Part shown: piece by piece, positions 16,982-27,970 of the stretch
Layout: the number at the start of each line of letters is the position of its first letter
Numbering within the stretch: the stretch's first letter is position 1
Assembly: GCF_900156425.1 (NCBI RefSeq)
Contig: NZ_FTNO01000004.1
Span: 124,001-188,000, forward strand
Length of the DNA stretch: 64,000 nt
Reading direction: 5' to 3'
Source: Haladaptatus litoreus
GTDB taxonomy: Archaea > Halobacteriota > Halobacteria > Halobacteriales > Haladaptataceae
The notes under the pieces: model-generated
What the model was told of the DNA's origin: nothing
The model's database searches: none
Seen by the model: only the letters and a program-made list of their open reading frames with translations
Made by a program: the position numbers and the translations under genes

Positions 16982-17270
16982 ATGACGATCGCCGATTCGA
17001 AATTTGAAATTTGAAAACACAGTTGCTAGAGTTGTGATCAGTATCGAATGGATGACAGGAGGTGGGGACGGGTGCAACAATCGCGGTATCCCTCCAACCT
17101 CTCTGACAATGTGGTAAACAATGGCATAGCTATTAATAACTATTGCCACTAAATATGCACTCTTCGTCAATCCGATCTTGGTTGTCGCTAGTACGCAATC
17201 ACGGCCTAATGGCGGTGGTATCTATGACCGAGATCAATACTTTGGCTTCAAGCGATTTTGAGTCATACGA

Positions 17271-18572
17271 CTACTTTTGACGGCTATCGATGACATCATC
17301 ACGGTGACGATGACACGCTGCCTGATGGGGCGATTTTCCATTCTCTGTTGAGACTTCGTATGCAGGAATTTCCCGCGCACAAATGCTCTGTTCAGCAAAC
17401 GATGTGACCAACAGTTCCGACGCTTGTGTCCACTCGTCGTTCGCGACATGAGCGATTGCATCGTCGACAATACGGCCTGCTTCGCCACTTGGTTTCGCAG
17501 CATCGAAGAATTGGGCTTCGAGGGAAGACTTGTTCATCGGTTCGATCGCTCGTCGTTCGACAGCGCGGAGGAATTGACGCGTATTCACCCATTCATCTGA
17601 TGAAAATTCATACCCGGCAGGCGCGATAAGTTTCGGGCATCGCGTTCGGAATCGACAGCCGCTTGGTGGATCGATGGGGCTCGGAACGTCTCCTTCGAGG
17701 ACACCGCGGGTTCCTGCCTTGCGTGGGTCAGGAACTGGGATGGAGTCCAATAGTGCCTGCGTATAGGGGTGTTGTGGGTTCTCAAAGAGCTCTTCTTTGT
17801 CTGCCAATTCGACCAATTGGCCGAGATACATTACCGCAACGCGGTCGCTTATATGACGTATCACTGAGAGGTCGTGTGCGATAAACAGATACGTGAGCCC
17901 AAATTCCTCCTGCAGGTTTTTCATCGTATTAAGCACCTGCGCCTGAATAGAGACGTCCAATGCAGTCACCGGTTCGTCACAAACAATGAAATCCGGATTC
18001 ACGCTCAGAGCACGAGCAAGATTTACGCGCTGGCGCTGACCACCAGAGAACGCGTGTGGATGACGGTTGTAGTGTTGTGGGTCTAGCCCGACTTTTTCAA
18101 GCAGTTCGCGTGCTCGTGTTTCTCGTTCATTGGCATCATACATCCCGTGGGCCTTCATCGGCTCTTCGACGATCGGACCGACTTTCATTCGTGGATCAAG
18201 GGACGACTGCGGATCCTGGAAGATCATTTGCATGTCTTTCCGTTGAGCACGCAACTTTTCCCCACTCAATGCGGTCATATTCTCTCCTTTAAAATAGACT
18301 GTACCATCGGTTGGCTCGACAAGACGAAGTATTGACCGGGCGAGCGTACTTTTTCCACACCCAGATTCACCAACTAGTCCCAGCGTTTCCCCTTTGCGGA
18401 TTGAGAACGAAACATCTTCAACGGCACGCACTCTCTGCTCTTCGCCAAACAGTCCCGATAGAAATCCACCACCATCCGAGAAGTGTTTTGTGAGTCCCTC
18501 AACTTTGAGCAGTGGCTTACTAGTCGCTCCTTTGTCCTCTGTTTGGTTGTTGGTCGTCAATGAGTTACTCAT
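17271..18572 (-). CDS. Oligopeptide-type ABC transporter ATPase (DppF/OppF-like)
   Basis: This is the ATPase of a peptide/nickel/oligosaccharide-type (Dpp/Opp) importer. Walker [10 protein letters not shown], the signature [11 protein letters not shown] and Walker [11 protein letters not shown] are intact. The C-terminal oligopeptide extension starts at CRFRTRCP and is about 100 residues longer than in bacteria; haloarchaeal DppF proteins often have this helical insert, ending near CHRH. It starts one base after the stop of the preceding ATPase gene. It is the last gene of a five-gene operon. The transported solute is unclear. Confidence 0.9.
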   Translation of the reverse strand: MSNSLTTNNQTEDKGATSKPLLKVEGLTKHFSDGGGFLSGLFGEEQRVRAVEDVSFSIRKGETLGLVGESGCGKSTLARSILRLVEPTDGTVYFKGENMTALSGEKLRAQRKDMQMIFQDPQSSLDPRMKVGPIVEEPMKAHGMYDANERETRARELLEKVGLDPQHYNRHPHAFSGGQRQRVNLARALSVNPDFIVCDEPVTALDVSIQAQVLNTMKNLQEEFGLTYLFIAHDLSVIRHISDRVAVMYLGQLVELADKEELFENPQHPYTQALLDSIPVPDPRKAGTRGVLEGDVPSPIDPPSGCRFRTRCPKLIAPAGYEFSSDEWVNTRQFLRAVERRAIEPMNKSSLEAQFFDAAKPSGEAGRIVDDAIAHVANDEWTQASELLVTSFAEQSICAREIPAYEVSTENGKSPHQAACHRHRDDVIDSRQK

Positions 18573-18573
18573 A

Positions 18574-19698
18574 TCAGTTGCCTCCTCTTGTTGATTCGGT
18601 CACGAGATCGCTGGTAATTCCTGTCTTTGCGCGAATATCGATGGGGTCACTGATTTCGTACCCAACGTCGAACTCATCATGTTTCACACAGGCTGCCTTG
18701 TGAGAATGTTCACCCGTTTCTGTAAGCTCACGGCAATCAGGATGCACCTCCATACACACTTTTCGGGCGTCGGGACAGCGCGTGTGGAAGCGACATCCAT
18801 GTGGCGGATTGATTGCTTCCGGCATCACACCGCGGATGGGGTTTAGCTCCTCAACGGTCTGGTCAGGCCGCGGCATCGAATCCAAGAGTGCCTGTGTATA
18901 GGGATGTTTCGTGTCGTAGAACAGGTCGTCAACCGTGGCCTGTTCTACGATTTCGCCGAGATACATCACGTTCACGCGGTCACACAGTTCGGCGACGACG
19001 CCCATGTCGTGCGTGACCCAGACAAAACTCGTATCGTATTTGTCCTGCAACTCGTCCACCAGCGTCAGGATTTGGCCCTCGACAGTCACGTCTAATGCTG
19101 TGGTCGGTTCGTCCGCAATGATGAGGCTCGGTTCGCAGGCCAACGCCATGGCGATGAGGACGCGCTGGCGCATTCCTCCCGAAAACTGGTGGGGATAGTT
19201 GTCATACCGCGTTTCGGGTTCCGGAATCCCAACTTCGCGAAGCATATGAATCGCTTCTTCCTTTGCTTCTGCTTTCGAAAGATTCCGGTTGATTTCGATG
19301 AACTCCCGAAGCTGGTTACCCACCGTGAACACCGGATTCAGACTCTCCATCGGGTCTTGGAAGATAATGGCGATTTCTGTGCCGCGAATCCGGCGTCGCA
19401 TCTCCTCGTTTGAGAGCATCGCATCGCGGGGTTTAAGATCGCCGTTTGGCCCTTCTTCGAGGCCGAACAACACGTCGTCCTTGAACCGGACTTCGCCGCC
19501 GACGATTTCGCCGGGGTGATCGATAAGTCGAAGAATGCTTTGGGCGGCGACGCTCTTTCCGGCCCCGCTTTCGCCCACGAGGCCGACGATTTCACCTTTT
19601 TTAACATCGAAAGAGATGCCGTCGACCGCACGGACAACGCCTTCTTCGGTGAAGAACTGTGTCTTGAGATTCTCGACTTGAAGCAATTTTTCTGTCAT
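18574..19698 (-). CDS. Oligopeptide-type ABC transporter ATPase (DppD/OppD-like)
   Basis: This 374-residue ATPase has Walker [10 protein letters not shown], the signature [11 protein letters not shown], Walker [13 protein letters not shown] and the switch His in VWVTHDMG. The C-terminal oligopeptide/dipeptide ABC extension contains [11 protein letters not shown]. It is the partner of the DppF-like ATPase just downstream, and the two should form the heterodimeric motor bound to the DppB/DppC permeases encoded upstream. The gap to the permease gene is 16 bases. Confidence 0.92.
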   Translation of the reverse strand: MTEKLLQVENLKTQFFTEEGVVRAVDGISFDVKKGEIVGLVGESGAGKSVAAQSILRLIDHPGEIVGGEVRFKDDVLFGLEEGPNGDLKPRDAMLSNEEMRRRIRGTEIAIIFQDPMESLNPVFTVGNQLREFIEINRNLSKAEAKEEAIHMLREVGIPEPETRYDNYPHQFSGGMRQRVLIAMALACEPSLIIADEPTTALDVTVEGQILTLVDELQDKYDTSFVWVTHDMGVVAELCDRVNVMYLGEIVEQATVDDLFYDTKHPYTQALLDSMPRPDQTVEELNPIRGVMPEAINPPHGCRFHTRCPDARKVCMEVHPDCRELTETGEHSHKAACVKHDEFDVGYEISDPIDIRAKTGITSDLVTESTRGGN

Positions 19699-19714
19699 TT
19701 GTGTGAGTGATATT

Positions 19715-20704
19715 TCAGTTGTTTATCCGTGGGTCAAGTGCGTCGCGGAGACCATCGCCGAGCAGGTTGAACCCTATCACGGTAATGAGGATGGCGATGC
19801 CTGGCCACAGGCTGAACCACGGATCAGGGAGCATGTAGCCGCGTGATTGGCTCAACATCTGTCCCCACGATGGTGTCGGCGGTTGGGCACCGAAGCCAAG
19901 GAACGAGAGTCCCGCGACGATGAGGATGCTGATGCCGACTTGTAGGGTCGCCTGCACGAGGACGGGCGCGAAACTGTTCGGGATGACGTGCCGGAGGATG
20001 ATGTTTCGGTCACGGACTCCGGCGGCACGCGCCGCCTCGATGTATTCTTCTTCGCGCACACTGACCACGCGCGACCGAATCAGGCGGGCGAACACCGGAA
20101 TCGTCGTGATGCCGACGCCGATCATGGCGAAGGTTAAATCCCGTCCGAATGCGGCCATGAACGCGATAACCAGCACGAGGAACGGAATCGCGTATAGCGT
20201 CTCAACGATGCGCATCAACGCGTCATCAATCCAGCCACCGTGGTAGCCCGCGACGGCCCCGACGAGAGTACCGCAAATGAGACCGAAGCCAGTCGAAACG
20301 ATGCCGACCTGTATAGCAATACGCGATCCATATACGAGCCGGACGAGGACGTCGCGTCCGCGGTGGTCGGTGCCGAGCGGATACTGCCACGTTCCACTTC
20401 CGAACGTATTTTCTATTCCGACTGGTGGGAGAAGGATTTGCGCGTTCGCGGGGTCGTTTACCGGGTTATACCAAAATCGACTAGCGATAGCGTAGTCGAG
20501 CAGTTTCGCGTCGATCCATGCGAAGACGGCGACCGCTGTAATAAAGCCAATAATATAGAGTCCGATTCTTGCAGTCGTGTCGCGGCGAATTTGTTCGAGT
20601 GTATATCGCCACCCCACGCGGGCTTCTATTTTCTCTTCGTTCTCTTGGTGATCGCTCTGATTTTGTTTGCGGACTGTTTCTGTAGTCGCTTCACTTGTTC
20701 CCAT
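19715..20704 (-). CDS. Oligopeptide-type ABC transporter permease (DppC-like)
   Basis: This 329-residue inner-membrane permease of the DppC type has an N-terminal hydrophobic helix after about 45 polar residues. A periplasm-equivalent loop with GTWQYPLGTDHRGRD follows, the family signature GTDxxGRD, and then five hydrophobic segments. The EAA-like loop that contacts the ATPases is YIEAARAAGVRDRNIILRHVI, shown here only in part by the motif AARAAG. The stop of the upstream permease gene and this start are two bases apart. Confidence 0.92.
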   Translation of the reverse strand: MGTSEATTETVRKQNQSDHQENEEKIEARVGWRYTLEQIRRDTTARIGLYIIGFITAVAVFAWIDAKLLDYAIASRFWYNPVNDPANAQILLPPVGIENTFGSGTWQYPLGTDHRGRDVLVRLVYGSRIAIQVGIVSTGFGLICGTLVGAVAGYHGGWIDDALMRIVETLYAIPFLVLVIAFMAAFGRDLTFAMIGVGITTIPVFARLIRSRVVSVREEEYIEAARAAGVRDRNIILRHVIPNSFAPVLVQATLQVGISILIVAGLSFLGFGAQPPTPSWGQMLSQSRGYMLPDPWFSLWPGIAILITVIGFNLLGDGLRDALDPRINN

Positions 20705-20706
20705 TA

Positions 20707-21705
20707 TTAGTTCACCTCATCGTAGGTTACGCGGGGGTCGATATACGCATACGAAAGGTCAGTGAGGACGACGCCGATGACGAACGTCAAACCAAAGAAA
20801 ATCGTCGTTCCCATGACCAACGGATAATCTTGATTGTTGATTGCGGTAATGATGAGTCGTCCCATCCCGTTGATATTGAATACTGTCTCGGTTAGCACTG
20901 CTCCACCAAGCGCGGAGGTAAGTTGAAGACCGACAACAGTGATAACGGGTAGTTGTGCGTTGCGGAAGGCGTGTTTTCGGACGATCTTTTGCTCGGCGAC
21001 GCCGTAGGCTCGCGCCAACTTCACATACTCCTGTTGCAAGACTTCCAGCATCGACGACCGTTCGATTCGCGTGATCGCCGCCATCTGAAGGGTTCCGAGC
21101 GAAAGAGTTGGCAAGAGGAGATGGGTGAACGATTCCCAGAGAACGTCGATTTGGGAGGACGCCCCGTCGACCGAACTTGGGTCGGCCCATGGAAGGACGA
21201 TTCCTGTTGCTGGAAGGACGTTCAGATGGTACCCAAAGATGATAATAAGCATCAATCCAATCCAGAACGACGGCGTACTAACTCCCAAGAGCGCGACGAT
21301 ACGCGAAACGTGATCAGTTGGTTTGTTCCGTCGTTTAGCGGAGATAATCCCCAGCGGAATGGCAGTCGCCAGTGCGAATCCAAAGCTGGATGCCATGAGG
21401 AGGAGCGTCACTGGCAGTCGCTCCATGACTTTCGTCACCACGGGCACCCCGTAGTAGATACTCTGTCCGAAATCGCCCTGTGCAACGGCCGTGAGATAGT
21501 TTACGTATCGTACTGGTAGTGGTTCGTCTAACCCATATTGTGCGCGGATTTCCTCGACCATCTCGGCGCTTGGTGAGGGGCCAAGCATGATTTGGACGGG
21601 GTCGCCCGGAATCGCATTGGTCAGCAAGAACGTTATTGTTATGATACCGATCAATACCGGGACTGCCTGTAGTAAACGTCTAAGTGTGTATCGGAGGATT
21701 CCCAT
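20707..21705 (-). CDS. Oligopeptide-type ABC transporter permease (DppB-like)
   Basis: The 332-residue protein starts with the usual first helix (YTLRRLLQAVPVLIGIITIT) and contains the DppB features: NAIPGDP, LGLDEPLPV-like YGLDEPLPVRY, and the EAA loop KLARAYGVAEQKI. Six transmembrane helices are visible. It is the first permease after the binding-protein gene, from which it is separated by about 33 bases. It pairs with the DppC-like permease to form the transmembrane channel. Confidence 0.92.
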   Translation of the reverse strand: MGILRYTLRRLLQAVPVLIGIITITFLLTNAIPGDPVQIMLGPSPSAEMVEEIRAQYGLDEPLPVRYVNYLTAVAQGDFGQSIYYGVPVVTKVMERLPVTLLLMASSFGFALATAIPLGIISAKRRNKPTDHVSRIVALLGVSTPSFWIGLMLIIIFGYHLNVLPATGIVLPWADPSSVDGASSQIDVLWESFTHLLLPTLSLGTLQMAAITRIERSSMLEVLQQEYVKLARAYGVAEQKIVRKHAFRNAQLPVITVVGLQLTSALGGAVLTETVFNINGMGRLIITAINNQDYPLVMGTTIFFGLTFVIGVVLTDLSYAYIDPRVTYDEVN

Positions 21706-21738
21706 GACTGTATTTTGTATTGAAACGAAAGGACGAGA

Positions 21739-23352
21739 CTACTGCGATCCAACAGACGCGTTCGCGTAGTCCGTCGCGAGAGCAAAGCTCATGACTGGAT
21801 GTGCTTTGAATCCTTGAACGTTACTTTTCATCCCATAGCTATTCTTCAAGTTATATGCTGGAAGATGTGCCCGATCCTCGAGGAGTTTGGTGATCGCCTC
21901 GGTGTACAGCTTCTTCCGCTCTTGCTTGCTTGCCGTCTTTCGGGCGTTCACAATCTGGTCATTAACACCGCTGTAGAAGGTGCCGTCTGTCGACCCATGC
22001 GCGTCTTCCGTGAAGAAGTAATACGTAAAGGCATCGGGATCAGGCGTTCCTGACCAGCCAAGCGTGTACATATTGTAATCGTTGGGGTCACCCGAGGAGT
22101 ATTTATCGAGGAACGCACCCCAATCAAGTCGCTGGACGTTCGCGTTGTACCCGGCCTCCTTCAGGCCGTTCGCCACCGTGACGCCCAACTGTTCGCGTTT
22201 GTCGTCTGGCGGCACGATGATATTCGCGTTCCAATTGTTCGGAACGTCATCGGACTCATCAAGCATCGTTTTTGCTTTGTCAATATCCTTCCCATGGGCG
22301 ATACTCTTCCACTTGTCCAGTGGGAAATTCCATTTCTTGGCAATTTGCTCCGGCAGGGGACTGTACTGGCGAACGCCGGTTGGTTCTACAAAGTTCGACA
22401 CGGCTTGGTCCATGTCGAAACAGTAGTCGATTGCTTCCCGAACCTTGGGGTTGGCTGTTGGACCGTTCTTACAGTTGAACGCAAGATAGAAGTAGCCCAT
22501 CCCGACGACGGATTCGATACTCGCGTCGCCCATATTCTGCACTTGTTTCCAGAGTTTTGGTGGGATTTCTTCGATGACGTCGCTTTCACCGGTCTGCAAA
22601 CTTGTCAGTCGCGTAGTCGGCTCTTCGACGGGCTTGTATTCCACTGTGGCAAGATTTGGTTTCGGTTCGCCCCAGTAGTCCTCCCAGCGCGTGATTTTGG
22701 CCATCTTCCCTTCTTGCCAGCTATCAAATTTAAAGGGGCCTGAACCGACCGGCTTCTTTTTGTTGAACTTCTTTTTGTCCTTTTCACGAACCTTCTTAGG
22801 AACAATCGACCACGTCAGTGTGTTCAGGAAAGGACCATATGGGTATTTGAGGTCGAACTGAACCGTTCGATCGCCTTTCGACGAAATAGAGTCGATCATG
22901 TTCAACTCTGCAGCGTTCTCAGTTTCTTCTTTGATTGGCGCTTCGAACGAGTATTTCACGTCCTCGGGTGTTACCGGATCACCGTTTTGGAACGTGACCC
23001 CTTCCTGCATTTCGACGACATACGTCTTTCCGTTGTTCTTAACTTCTGGCTCGCCGGTTGCTATGTTCGGGACAACGTTGATACCAGCATCGTACGTGTA
23101 CAGCCCTTCGAAGACGCGGTCTGCTACCTGCGTTGATGGAACGTCATTCAGAACAATCGGGTCGAATTCCAGTGGGCTTTTTACTTGGGCGAGAGTCAGC
23201 GTGCTACCGCCGTTTGACTGCTGACCTCCTGAATCCGAAGGATTCTCGTTTGAACTTCCACTACAGCCAGCAAGAGAAGCAATTCCAAGTGCTCCGACTC
23301 CCTGAAGGAGACGACGCCGTTTTATCTTATCAGGTATATTTTCCTTTGTCAT
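21739..23352 (-). CDS. Solute-binding lipoprotein of the first Dpp-type ABC transporter
   Basis: This 537-residue SBP_bac_5 family binding protein captures solute outside the membrane. The N-terminus has the Tat-lipoprotein arrangement RRRLLQGVGALGIASLAGC, so it should be folded before export and anchored by a lipid on Cys. A Gly/Ser/Asn linker follows. Family blocks include GVTFQNGDPVTPEDV and VREAIDYCFDMDQAV. The frame extends to a TTG at 23373, but the ATG at 23352 gives the best start. Family members bind peptides, nickel or oligosaccharides; the nearby polysaccharide locus makes oligosaccharides possible, but the sequence does not decide this. Confidence 0.9.
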   Translation of the reverse strand: MTKENIPDKIKRRRLLQGVGALGIASLAGCSGSSNENPSDSGGQQSNGGSTLTLAQVKSPLEFDPIVLNDVPSTQVADRVFEGLYTYDAGINVVPNIATGEPEVKNNGKTYVVEMQEGVTFQNGDPVTPEDVKYSFEAPIKEETENAAELNMIDSISSKGDRTVQFDLKYPYGPFLNTLTWSIVPKKVREKDKKKFNKKKPVGSGPFKFDSWQEGKMAKITRWEDYWGEPKPNLATVEYKPVEEPTTRLTSLQTGESDVIEEIPPKLWKQVQNMGDASIESVVGMGYFYLAFNCKNGPTANPKVREAIDYCFDMDQAVSNFVEPTGVRQYSPLPEQIAKKWNFPLDKWKSIAHGKDIDKAKTMLDESDDVPNNWNANIIVPPDDKREQLGVTVANGLKEAGYNANVQRLDWGAFLDKYSSGDPNDYNMYTLGWSGTPDPDAFTYYFFTEDAHGSTDGTFYSGVNDQIVNARKTASKQERKKLYTEAITKLLEDRAHLPAYNLKNSYGMKSNVQGFKAHPVMSFALATDYANASVGSQ

Positions 23353-24142
23353 CTTATGAGTCACCAACGCCAACGTTTGACATTCTCATAGGCCGAAGGG
23401 GCACTATATAAGCATTTATAATTTAATATCGGACAGTTTGATTTCAGAAATTCCATTTATATTATATAAATGTAAGTAAAATTTGATCTATAGATAATAA
23501 ATTATATTTATAATATTTGTAAATATTGAACCAAGCACTACTCAGTCGCCCGATCATAGCCATTTCAATAGTAATTTGAAAATAATCCTATATAACCTGG
23601 CGTCACATTGAATCAACTGAGATTGTAGATAATATATACTAGTCATATACATAGAGTAGAAAATGAATACTATGAATCCGCAAGCGAGATATTATAGAAG
23701 GGATCAATTTTATCTCAATCGGCTTTTATTTTAGTTTGTACACATCGTAGTACTGTGAAATCTTTAAATTATGTGTCCAAACAATATCTACCGCACTACC
23801 GTCTGCAAGCACCAGCTGCCGTCAGAAACGCAACTGACGACGGGACGTTTGTGGCTCCTATGAGAGAGCCATGATTTCGATACCCGCGTCATTCTCGATG
23901 TGATCTCTCTATTAGGATAGTTCAAAAGTGACCACTCCGGAAGAAGTTCGAGGAGGAAAAACGATGCATCGGACAGGGTTGATCCTTGGATCCACACAAC
24001 ACATGAAGATGAGAGGACGATGGTGGTGAAAGTGCCGCGAGAAACGCTCTCTCGCCAGAAATTCACCCGTTGAAGCAGTCGGCTAACCACTTTCACCACG
24101 GTGTTGGCGCATGGTTATGGTAGCTTCTGTCGAATGGTTAGT
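23353..24142. other. AT-rich promoter region and unrecognised sequence
   Basis: Bases 23400-23780 are extremely AT-rich with many TATA-like tracts, and should hold the promoter of the minus-strand ABC operon. Bases 23790-24140 are of more normal composition. They contain a 103-codon minus-strand frame (23788-24099) whose translation is Ser/Thr/Arg-rich and unlike haloarchaeal proteins, so I do not call it a gene. It may be decayed mobile DNA. Confidence 0.4.
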
Positions 24143-24349
24143 ATGGCCCATACATCAGAGATAGGGATAGGAGACTTTCCCCTCCTCGGGGTTGCATTCG
24201 CCACTGCAACCGGTGACAGGACACACAGTTCCTCTAAAAGAGGAGCGGATACGGTATCGGATGAGTGTGACTGTGCTGAGCTCGGGGAGCTCCCGTGTTG
24301 GGAGTGTGTGCGAACGGGACAGAAAGACCTGCCAAGCGATTCCGAGTGA
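24143..24349 (+). pseudogene. C-terminal relic of a SWIM zinc-finger gene
   Basis: The frame ends CDCAELGELPCWECVRTGQKD, matching the C-terminal Cys cluster of the SWIM proteins at 8157 and 12236 (DCDxxGLGGFPCWPCVRSGRR). Upstream, GVAFATAT aligns weakly with GVAIRTPL after the SWIM motif, but the SWIM ligands themselves are missing. It is therefore a third, truncated family member. It could still make a 68-residue protein, but no promoter motif precedes it. Confidence 0.6.
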
Positions 24350-24546
24350 GGCGGATGACGGCGCTGTATCTCCCTCTAGAATTGACAGTATTTCAACTCT
24401 TCTCATCCATATAATTTCGGTACACTCTTGTGGTGTCACTGCCTTCAAATGTGACGCATGGCACGCATCGTAGCATTATCACATTTGACTTGGATATGCC
24501 ATCCTCATAGCACCTCCCAGCACCGATCCACTAGAAGTGATTGCTG

Positions 24547-25665
24547 ATGGTTCTTGCATCACTTCTCCAGTGGATTGTTAATCAATTCCCGGGCTCAGAG
24601 GGTCAGTTTTTTCTCTCTCTCATTGTTGGTATTGGCCTTATCCTTTCTGAGTGGACACTTTGGAAACTGTCGCGGGTTGCAAAGCGCGACTATCCATCTC
24701 GCGTGGTAAATGTTGGGCTACTCGTTGCCAGCTTGCTCCTCATTGGGTCGGGTGGGAGTCTCTTGGTCGTCATCTGGGGGCAGACAAACCAAGCAGTAGA
24801 GAGTGTAAAAGCACTTAGTGCAGTCAGAAGGGCCAGTTTCCAATTCATACTGACACTTGGGGTGTGTGCAGCAGCGTATGTGAGTGCTGGAATGGCCGAT
24901 CGGGTCATTGACCGGCTTTTACAACAGACCACTGAGATCACACGCCACCAAGGAAAGGTCGTCTCACGATTGTGTATCATCGGGGTCTATGTTATTGGTT
25001 TTTTCGCCATACTGAGTGTCTGGAAAGTAAATCTCCAGGGATTATTTGTAGGTGCTGGACTGCTTGGCGCCGTGATTGGGTTGGCAGCGAATGAAACACT
25101 TAGTTCACTTCTTGCTGGCTTTCAACTCATGTTTTCCCGACCGTTCGAAATTGGAGATTGGGTACAAATCGATGAGCATGAAGGAATCGTAACTGACATC
25201 ACGATTTTCACGACTCGTATTGAGACGTTTGAAGGAAAATACATCATGCTCCCAAATGACGTTGTAAGTAGTAGCACAATTATCAATATTGGGCGGAAGG
25301 GACGACTTCGACTCGGTGTTGAAATAGGGGTGGATTATGAAGCCGATCCCGATCATGCGATGGCTGTTGCAAAAGAAGCCATGAAAGATATTGACAAAAT
25401 TTTGACAGTTCCGAGTCCCGACGTTGTTTTAAAGCAATTAGGAGATTCTGCAGTACTCCTTGAGCTTCGGTTCTGGATCGAGAAACCAAGCAGCCGACGG
25501 AAGTGGCGTGCAGTGACAGCTGTTGTCCGAGCAGTGAAACTCGCCTATGATCGCGAAGAAATCAAAATCCCATACCCACAGCAAGAAGTATCTGCTCGCG
25601 AGGAGACTGGTGGATTTCGGGTGGTCGATGGTGAATCAACTGTTACACTTCCTGGCCAAGATTAA
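24547..25665 (+). CDS. MscS-family mechanosensitive channel
   Basis: This 372-residue membrane protein of the small-conductance mechanosensitive channel family releases ions or solutes on osmotic downshift. Four to five hydrophobic helices precede the pore helix, recognisable by the Gly/Ala-rich GLLGAVIGLAANETLSSLLAG. The beta domain follows with FSRPFEIGDWVQIDEHEG, TDITIFTTRIETFEG and MLPNDVVSSSTIIN. A cytoplasmic cage-like domain with VGVDYEADP-type sequence completes it. A TTG at 24541 is possible, but the ATG at 24547 is preferred. It is a stand-alone gene. Confidence 0.92.
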   Translation: MVLASLLQWIVNQFPGSEGQFFLSLIVGIGLILSEWTLWKLSRVAKRDYPSRVVNVGLLVASLLLIGSGGSLLVVIWGQTNQAVESVKALSAVRRASFQFILTLGVCAAAYVSAGMADRVIDRLLQQTTEITRHQGKVVSRLCIIGVYVIGFFAILSVWKVNLQGLFVGAGLLGAVIGLAANETLSSLLAGFQLMFSRPFEIGDWVQIDEHEGIVTDITIFTTRIETFEGKYIMLPNDVVSSSTIINIGRKGRLRLGVEIGVDYEADPDHAMAVAKEAMKDIDKILTVPSPDVVLKQLGDSAVLLELRFWIEKPSSRRKWRAVTAVVRAVKLAYDREEIKIPYPQQEVSAREETGGFRVVDGESTVTLPGQD

Positions 25666-25924
25666 AAACAACAATAGGAAACAGAGACCGAGAGCAATTA
25701 TTTACCAGTTATATACAAATAGAATGATTTGAATGTGAGTTTACATTAGGTGGGAGCAGCAACACGATGGGGGAAGAATAATTCAGATGACTAAATATTG
25801 ACAGTAAAATATATTAAATAACATTATGAACAACGAATCCACATTCATAGTAAACTATTCTCAAAAGAGTTCGGACGATTCACTCATATATTAATAAGAA
25901 CGATTGAAACAAGAAATAATGACA

Positions 25925-26233
25925 TCATTTCCAGTTGAACATAAGCGAATAGCATTGTTTCCGCGCATCAAATGGTGAGGGATGTGACTCAGCTAGATTG
26001 CGGTCTTTCAGTTGGTTTACGGCAGATCGAACGGTCCGCCCTGGAAGCAAAGTTTTATTTTCGAGTTGTGATTGTGTCAGTCTCGAATTGTCATCGAGAA
26101 CTTTTGCAACCAATTTCGCACTGGGAGACAGCGTTGAAAGTTCCTCAATAGCAGAATCGGCGTCCAAACTGCGAGTATTGCGTGAGGACGAGATACTATA
26201 TTGCACTATCTCTTTCTTATTACTGAGAATCAA
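25925..26233 (-). CDS. Small MarR/TrmB-like winged-helix protein
   Basis: This 102-residue protein consists almost entirely of a wHTH. The parts are LSPSAKLVAKVLDDNSRLTQ (helices 1-2), LLPGRTVRSAVNQLKDRNL (recognition helix) and a two-strand wing ending CYSL. The N-terminus is charged. Small haloarchaeal proteins of this plan are usually DNA-binding regulators. No adjacent target is obvious; it is flanked by an IS relic and an AT-rich spacer of about 260 bases. Confidence 0.65.
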   Translation of the reverse strand: MILSNKKEIVQYSISSSRNTRSLDADSAIEELSTLSPSAKLVAKVLDDNSRLTQSQLENKTLLPGRTVRSAVNQLKDRNLAESHPSPFDARKQCYSLMFNWK

Positions 26234-26253
26234 AATTCCTTTGGCTTGGCCTT

Positions 26254-26800
<547 letters not shown>

Positions 26801-27036
26801 TCACGTCCGGTGTCGATACAACCGTCGAATCCGTATTAGAGAGGAGAGCCTTTCGCGAAGTTTTGACTTTCATCAACAATTCAATAGAAGTCCTTCAGTA
26901 ACGGGGCAATCTCGGTTCACACTCCCAGAGTAATACCCATCCGACAAGTCAGTGTACTTTTGTTACCAACGTTACGAAACCGATAAATGATAATTAATAT
27001 ATGTCCGCTCTCGAGTCTTAATTGTAAGGAAGTCGA

Positions 27037-27198
27037 ATGTCCATGCTCAAGAATTTCATCAGGCGGTATCGTTCATCTGAAGTGGAAGATCAACTTTATG
27101 AATGTATTTTATGTGGTGAAACTGCCTCCGCAGCAACGACGTACATTATGTGTCCGGAATGTGGGGGAAAGCTCGAACGAATTGACCTTGCGAGCTAA
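27037..27198 (+). CDS. Rubrerythrin-like zinc-ribbon protein (53 aa)
   Basis: The short product reads MSMLKNFIRRYRSS, then LYECILCGE and YIMCPECGGKLERI. Two CxxC pairs form a rubredoxin/zinc-ribbon knuckle of the kind annotated as rubrerythrin-like in haloarchaea. It has a good Met start with GTAAGGA eight bases before it. The function is unknown; metal binding is likely. Confidence 0.65.
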   Translation: MSMLKNFIRRYRSSEVEDQLYECILCGETASAATTYIMCPECGGKLERIDLAS

Positions 27199-27970
27199 TC
27201 ATAGATCAATCTTAATTCACTGAAATTTTTCAATGACGAATTCAACTTACTTATTTTGCAGCGCATCTACGATCTTTTTGAGTTCTGCCTCTCGGAAGAG
27301 TTGTGGAGTTTGTTTAGATTAATGCCGTTAAGTCCGCCAATTTTCACAGGACATTAGACTGCTTATAAAGATGGCAAATTTCAAAAAAAGAGACACGGAC
27401 ATTTTATTTTAAATATAAATAAATATTGCACTTTGTATAATTATTATTTAAATGTATTATATGGAGAGTGTTTTGTCGCCTCTCCTCTGCTCAACCGCTG
27501 CCAATACTTCGACTTCAATGAAAGTGACGTCACTCACCTCCTTTTCCGTTTAACTTAGACTCTTATAAAAATTCTAAAGCCCATATTCCTCGAAGTCCTG
27601 GTCACCATGGAGTCTTCGTCTGCGATGGTCTCTGCGTCCTCTTGTGCCTGTATCGGATCACCACTGGCAGAAGCAGTGTGGATCTGCTCACCTCGGCCGA
27701 GTTCCATACAAACTCTCTATAGGAATATATAAAGTAGACCTATAGAAAATGAGATTATAGAGAATTCTCAACTGACAAATAATGTAAAGTTGGTTAAAAA
27801 TATCAAAATGAATATCTAATCGGAGTTCGTCTCTGTTCTCATCGGGGTAAGAAATCCTATTGTGGATGTATCCATCACGCTGCCCACTGTACATATACAT
27901 ACGTTGGGTAGCATATATTTAGCGACCCGCAGACGCGACCGCGTTGATCTTTCACGACCTTACTCACTGC
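27199..27970. other. AT-rich spacer without clear genes
   Basis: Nothing reliable was recognised. A minus-strand stretch near 27560-27706 reads MELGRGEQIHTASASGDP and remains acidic for about 40 residues, so it may be the N-terminal remnant of a lost gene. The remainder is AT-rich with short frames. Confidence 0.4.

Noticed and set aside
23788..24099. A 103-codon minus-strand frame
   Set aside because: Composition is unlike haloarchaeal proteins and no motif is visible; no transposase signature could be confirmed.
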